Assembly: GCA_945871285.1 (NCBI GenBank)
Contig: CAMBWO010000002.1
Span: forward strand, 1 to 51,365
DNA from: Pseudorhodobacter antarcticus
Lineage (GTDB): Bacteria > Pseudomonadota > Alphaproteobacteria > Rhodobacterales > Rhodobacteraceae
Length of the DNA stretch: 51,365 nucleotides
Reading direction: 5' to 3'
A program made the translations under genes and the position numbers. Every line of letters starts with the position of its first letter. The stretch's first letter is position 1. Of the stretch, positions 48,153 to 51,365 are shown piece after piece. The notes under the pieces are model-generated. The model saw nothing but the letters and a program-made list of their open reading frames with translations. It did no database searches and had not been told where the DNA came from.

Positions 48153-49639
48153 CCGAACCCCTTGTCTGCCTGTCCCAGATCACCAAGGAATATTTTGGCG
48201 TTCCCGCCATCCGCGCTGTCGATTTCACGGTCTGGCCCGGCGAAGTCCACGCCCTTGTCGGGGAAAACGGGGCCGGAAAATCCACCCTGACCAAGGTCAT
48301 GGTCGGCATCACCGCCCCCACCTCGGGCACCATCGCGGTTGACGGCCAGCTCGTCACCCTGCGCTCCCCGGCCGAGGCGCTCAATCTGGGCCTCGCCATG
48401 GTGTTTCAGGAAACCAGCCTCGTGCCGTCGATGACGGTGGCGCAGAACCTGTATCTCGGTCAGGAACATTTCTTCACCCGCCTGCGCGGCATGTATATCG
48501 CCGCGCAGCAATTCCTCCAGTCGCTGAACTTCAACGTCGATCCGATGACCCCGGTCGCGTCCCTTGGTGCGGCGCAAAAGCAGATGGTCGAAATCGCCCG
48601 CGCCGTTCTGCGCAAGGCCCGGCTGATCATCTTCGATGAACCCACCGCCGCCCTGACACCCGAGGAAAAGCATCACTTCTTCGCCCTGATCGAACGGCTC
48701 AAGGCCAGCGGTGTCGCCGTGGTCTTCATCTCTCATGCCATCGAAGAGGCGTTGCAAATCGCCGACCGCATCACAGTCCTGCGCGATGGCGAGGTGGTGA
48801 CAACCGACGCCGCCCAGACCTTTGACCGCGCTTCCATCATCCGCGCCATGGTCGGCCGCACCCTGTCGGACGAACTTTACACCCGCAAGGATGGCCAGAC
48901 GCGCCCGCCTCAGGACCTTGTCCTGTCGGTGCAAAACCTGTCGATGGGCTCGATGGTCCGCAACACGTCGTTTTCCGTCTATGCCGGTCAGGTGACGGGC
49001 ATCTTTGGCCTGATCGGCTCGGGGCGGACCGAAACCGCCAAGGTCGTGGCCGGGGTGCTGAAACGCAACCTGTTTCACGGCGGCAAGGTCAGCCTTTTCG
49101 CCCGCGCCGTCCGCTACCGGATGCCGCGTCAGGCCATGCTGGACGGCATCGTCTACGTGACCGAAGACCGCAAGACCGAAGGCTTTTTCGAAGGCATGTC
49201 CATCGCCGAAAACATCTTTGCCGGCCGCCTGACCGCCCGGGGTCCCCGCGTCGTCAGGCCGGCCCAGATGATGAAACTGGCCGAGGATTGGCGTGACAAG
49301 CTGAACATCCGCGCCATTGATGCGGATGCCCGCGTCGTCGAACTGTCCGGCGGCAATCAGCAAAAGGTGGTGGTCGCCAAATCGCTGGTCCAGCGCCCGA
49401 AACTCGTGATCTTTGACGAACCGACCCGCGGCGTCGACGTGGGCGCCATCGCCGAGATTCACGCCATCATCAAGGGTCTGGCCGATGACGGCCTTGCCGT
49501 GGTGGTCATCTCCTCTTACCTCCCCGAAGTTCTGAACCTGTCGGACCGCATCCTGGTGGCCCGCCAAGGCCGCATCGTCGAGGAATTCGCCCCCCAGGAC
49601 GCAAGCGAAGAGACGATCATGTATGCCGCCGTCCACTGA
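48149..49639 (+). CDS. Sugar-type (RbsA-like) ABC transporter ATP-binding protein, cassette 2
   Basis: GENGAGKSTLTKVMVG, GAAQKQMVEIARAV, LSGGNQQKVVVAKSL, DEPTRGVDVGA; 496 aa, close paralog of 18165 gene. Confidence 0.95.
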   Translation: MTEPLVCLSQITKEYFGVPAIRAVDFTVWPGEVHALVGENGAGKSTLTKVMVGITAPTSGTIAVDGQLVTLRSPAEALNLGLAMVFQETSLVPSMTVAQNLYLGQEHFFTRLRGMYIAAQQFLQSLNFNVDPMTPVASLGAAQKQMVEIARAVLRKARLIIFDEPTAALTPEEKHHFFALIERLKASGVAVVFISHAIEEALQIADRITVLRDGEVVTTDAAQTFDRASIIRAMVGRTLSDELYTRKDGQTRPPQDLVLSVQNLSMGSMVRNTSFSVYAGQVTGIFGLIGSGRTETAKVVAGVLKRNLFHGGKVSLFARAVRYRMPRQAMLDGIVYVTEDRKTEGFFEGMSIAENIFAGRLTARGPRVVRPAQMMKLAEDWRDKLNIRAIDADARVVELSGGNQQKVVVAKSLVQRPKLVIFDEPTRGVDVGAIAEIHAIIKGLADDGLAVVVISSYLPEVLNLSDRILVARQGRIVEEFAPQDASEETIMYAAVH

Positions 49640-49714
49640 CCAAAGGCCCGGCAAATGGTTTCCACCCGGTTAATGTAAAATGCCAAGCCATTGACACTAA
49701 TGGATAAAAATATG

Positions 49715-49730
49715 TGTCCACGCGTGGACA
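49715..49730. repeat. 16-bp perfect palindrome TGTCCACGCGTGGACA
   Basis: Direct reading; related to palindrome at 5966-5985. Confidence 0.8.
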
Positions 49731-49737
49731 AACCGAC

Positions 49738-50244
49738 CTAACGCCGCGTGATCCGGGGCGAGGGCGTCTCGGCCGGGCTCGGCAACCGCTCGGACGGCTC
49801 GAACGGCGGGTCGATCCACCCGTCACTCCCCGCGACGGTCAGCCGACGGTTTTCTATCCGCCAGCCCTCGTCGGTCAGCCGGTGGCGATCATGATAACGC
49901 CCCCACAGATCAATTCGCCGCCCCTCCGCCAGCGTCAGATGCCAGGCATAGACATAGGCCGTCGACTGCGCCGTGTCCGGCCCGGTCAGGGTGACCTTGA
50001 TGTTCGACACATGGTGACTGGTCCGGCTGAACGGTGCCAATGTCCTCGCAAACATCAACGCCAGATCCGCCCGCCCGATCACGGCATGCCCCGAGCCCAG
50101 CTCGAAACAGCCATCCTCGCAGAACACGCGGCTGACCAGCAGGGCTGCATCGTTGCGGTCTACGAAGTGGCTATAATCTGCCAGCAAGTCCACAATGAGA
50201 CGCCGCTGCTCCAGTTCCCAAACCAGCCGTTCCGTCTCGCTCAT
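49738..50244 (-). CDS. NTF2-like/SnoaL family protein
   Basis: MSETERLVWELEQRRLIVDLLADYSHFVDRNDAALLVSRVFCEDGCFELG...HHVSNIKVTL. Confidence 0.85.
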   Translation of the reverse strand: MSETERLVWELEQRRLIVDLLADYSHFVDRNDAALLVSRVFCEDGCFELGSGHAVIGRADLALMFARTLAPFSRTSHHVSNIKVTLTGPDTAQSTAYVYAWHLTLAEGRRIDLWGRYHDRHRLTDEGWRIENRRLTVAGSDGWIDPPFEPSERLPSPAETPSPRITRR

Positions 50245-50632
50245 CGTATCACCCTGGACCACAGCGCCGCGCAATATCAGCGCCACGCCGAACCATACAG
50301 AAGCCATCGGCAAAAGCACAGGGCAACTGGGCTGCGGGCGGCCATCCGGCGTACCGCTTCGGCGCTGCAAGGGGTCCGGACTGCCCGTCGGCTCCCAAGG
50401 CAAGCGGCAACAGCTCTTTTTCAGGCATGCAACGGGGTGCTGTTGCAGAACTCACGCTTGAGCTGTCAACGGCGGCGTAGAATCCTGCAACTGGGGAGGA
50501 GCAAACGTCGGCCAATGGGGATCTTGTTGATTTTCACGCAGAACTGAGCCGGGTCTGGAGTGAACCCCACGGACTGGAACACAGGGTCCGAAAGATCTGA
50601 TACGCTGAACGGGCCTTGCATGGAGAAGGTTC

Positions 50633-50941
50633 ATGTCATCACCAGGTCCCTATCGTCGACATTCGACACCGTTCAATCTGCAGTTGCGCTAGGATATACG
50701 TGCTGGCATCATCGGTCGGCGCGATGCGCAGCGCAGCCTTAACATCTCCGCCAACCTCATCCAGCTGTGGCTGACCCAGTTCGACCGCGGCGAGTTGACG
50801 AACGAAGAGGCTGAAGCTGGCGTGATCGCCGAATGCGAGACCTGCATTGCCGCCCTTGAGCGCAAGGTGGGTCAGCTGACAATGGAGCTGAATCTTGCCA
50901 AGAAAACACCGCCGATGCCGACCGCGGCCGGCAGCGAGTGA
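50633..50941 (+). pseudogene. IS3-family transposase OrfA-like with in-frame TAG
   Basis: MSSPGPYRRHSTPFNLQLR*DIRAGIIGRRDAQRSLNISANLIQLWLTQFDRGELTNEEAEAGVIAECETCIAALERKVGQLTMELNLAKK. Confidence 0.65.
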
Positions 50942-51039
50942 CCTTAGGTCATCAACGGCGCCGCCGCCTGCTCCATCAGGCGGGGGTGCAAAGCCATGAA
51001 CCTACCGCGCAAGGAGATACAATTGTCGTTCCTCCGAGA

Positions 51040-51226
51040 AGGCCGAAGGGCTTACAGACGCCGAGCTGACTTCCATCATCGAGGACATCCAGGATGAGTT
51101 GCCCTGCTACGGCTATCGGCGCGTGAACTAGGAGCTTCGGCGTCACGGATTTATCATCAATCAAAAGAGGGTAGCACGAGTGATGCGTCTGGCGGGGCTT
51201 GGCATCAAGCCCCGCACGGAACGTGT
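51040..51226 (+). pseudogene. IS3-family transposase OrfB N-terminal fragment with in-frame TAG
   Basis: EGLTDAELTSIIEDIQDELPCYGYRRVN*ELRRHGFIINQKRVARVMRLAGLGIKPRTERV. Confidence 0.75.
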
Positions 51227-51365
51227 CAACGACTTTGAGACAGCGGGTTTTTTTAGTTTAGGCTTGGGCTGGCTCCGTCTTCTTGGGCGGGTTGATCCAG
51301 ACAGCAGTCGGGATTTGGGGTGGTTTGGGACGCTGGCGGACGAATCTCTCTGGGGTGCTGAGAAA
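51224..51365 (-). mobile_element. End of a second, oppositely oriented IS3-family element (transposase C-terminus), cut by window edge
   Basis: Minus strand FLSTPERFVRQRPKPPQIPTAVWINPPKKTEPAQA*; terminus near tgtcaacgactttgagacagcggg. Confidence 0.6.

Noticed and set aside
48023-49654. 543-aa minus ORF over the cassette 2 ATPase
   Set aside because: Antisense shadow
50633-51226. Amber (TAG) recoding in the IS3 ORFs
   Set aside because: Isolated decay of an already truncated element is simpler; no recoding signal or suppressor tRNA seen

Overview
High-GC alphaproteobacterial chromosomal window, Rhodobacteraceae-like by gene content and protein style. Left part (1-13.9 kb): enolase-superfamily gene end, BMP/Nup-type nucleoside ABC transporter operon, nucleoside deaminase, cytosine-deaminase-like amidohydrolase, small membrane proteins, uvrB, ETC complex I subunit, a secreted DUF2125-like protein, a GNAT and tRNA-Arg(TCT). 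Downstream of the tRNA (13.9-18.1 kb) is a set of truncated genes: aminomethyltransferase, GlcD-type FAD oxidase, DUF2817-like, DUF1998/DEAD-helicase-like and an IS6 transposase fragment. From 18.2 to 49.6 kb there is a symmetric locus. Two paralogous, collinear five-gene ABC importer cassettes point outward and flank a catabolic operon of two TetR regulators, GST, quinone oxidoreductase, three crotonases, HIBADH, two acyl-CoA dehydrogenases, thiolase, two CoA ligases, two MaoC proteins and 2-oxoacid dehydrogenase E1a/E1b/E2. In each cassette one permease (706 aa in both copies) is fused at its C-terminus to a strictosidine-synthase/SMP-30-like six-bladed beta-propeller domain. A second, stand-alone propeller gene with degenerate metal-site motifs follows, overlapping by ATGA. 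This transporter-hydrolase architecture is the main candidate for an undescribed system: import coupled to lactone/ester hydrolysis and then CoA activation. The right edge holds an NTF2-like gene and decayed IS3-family elements. Calls rest on reading the translations; no searches were run.
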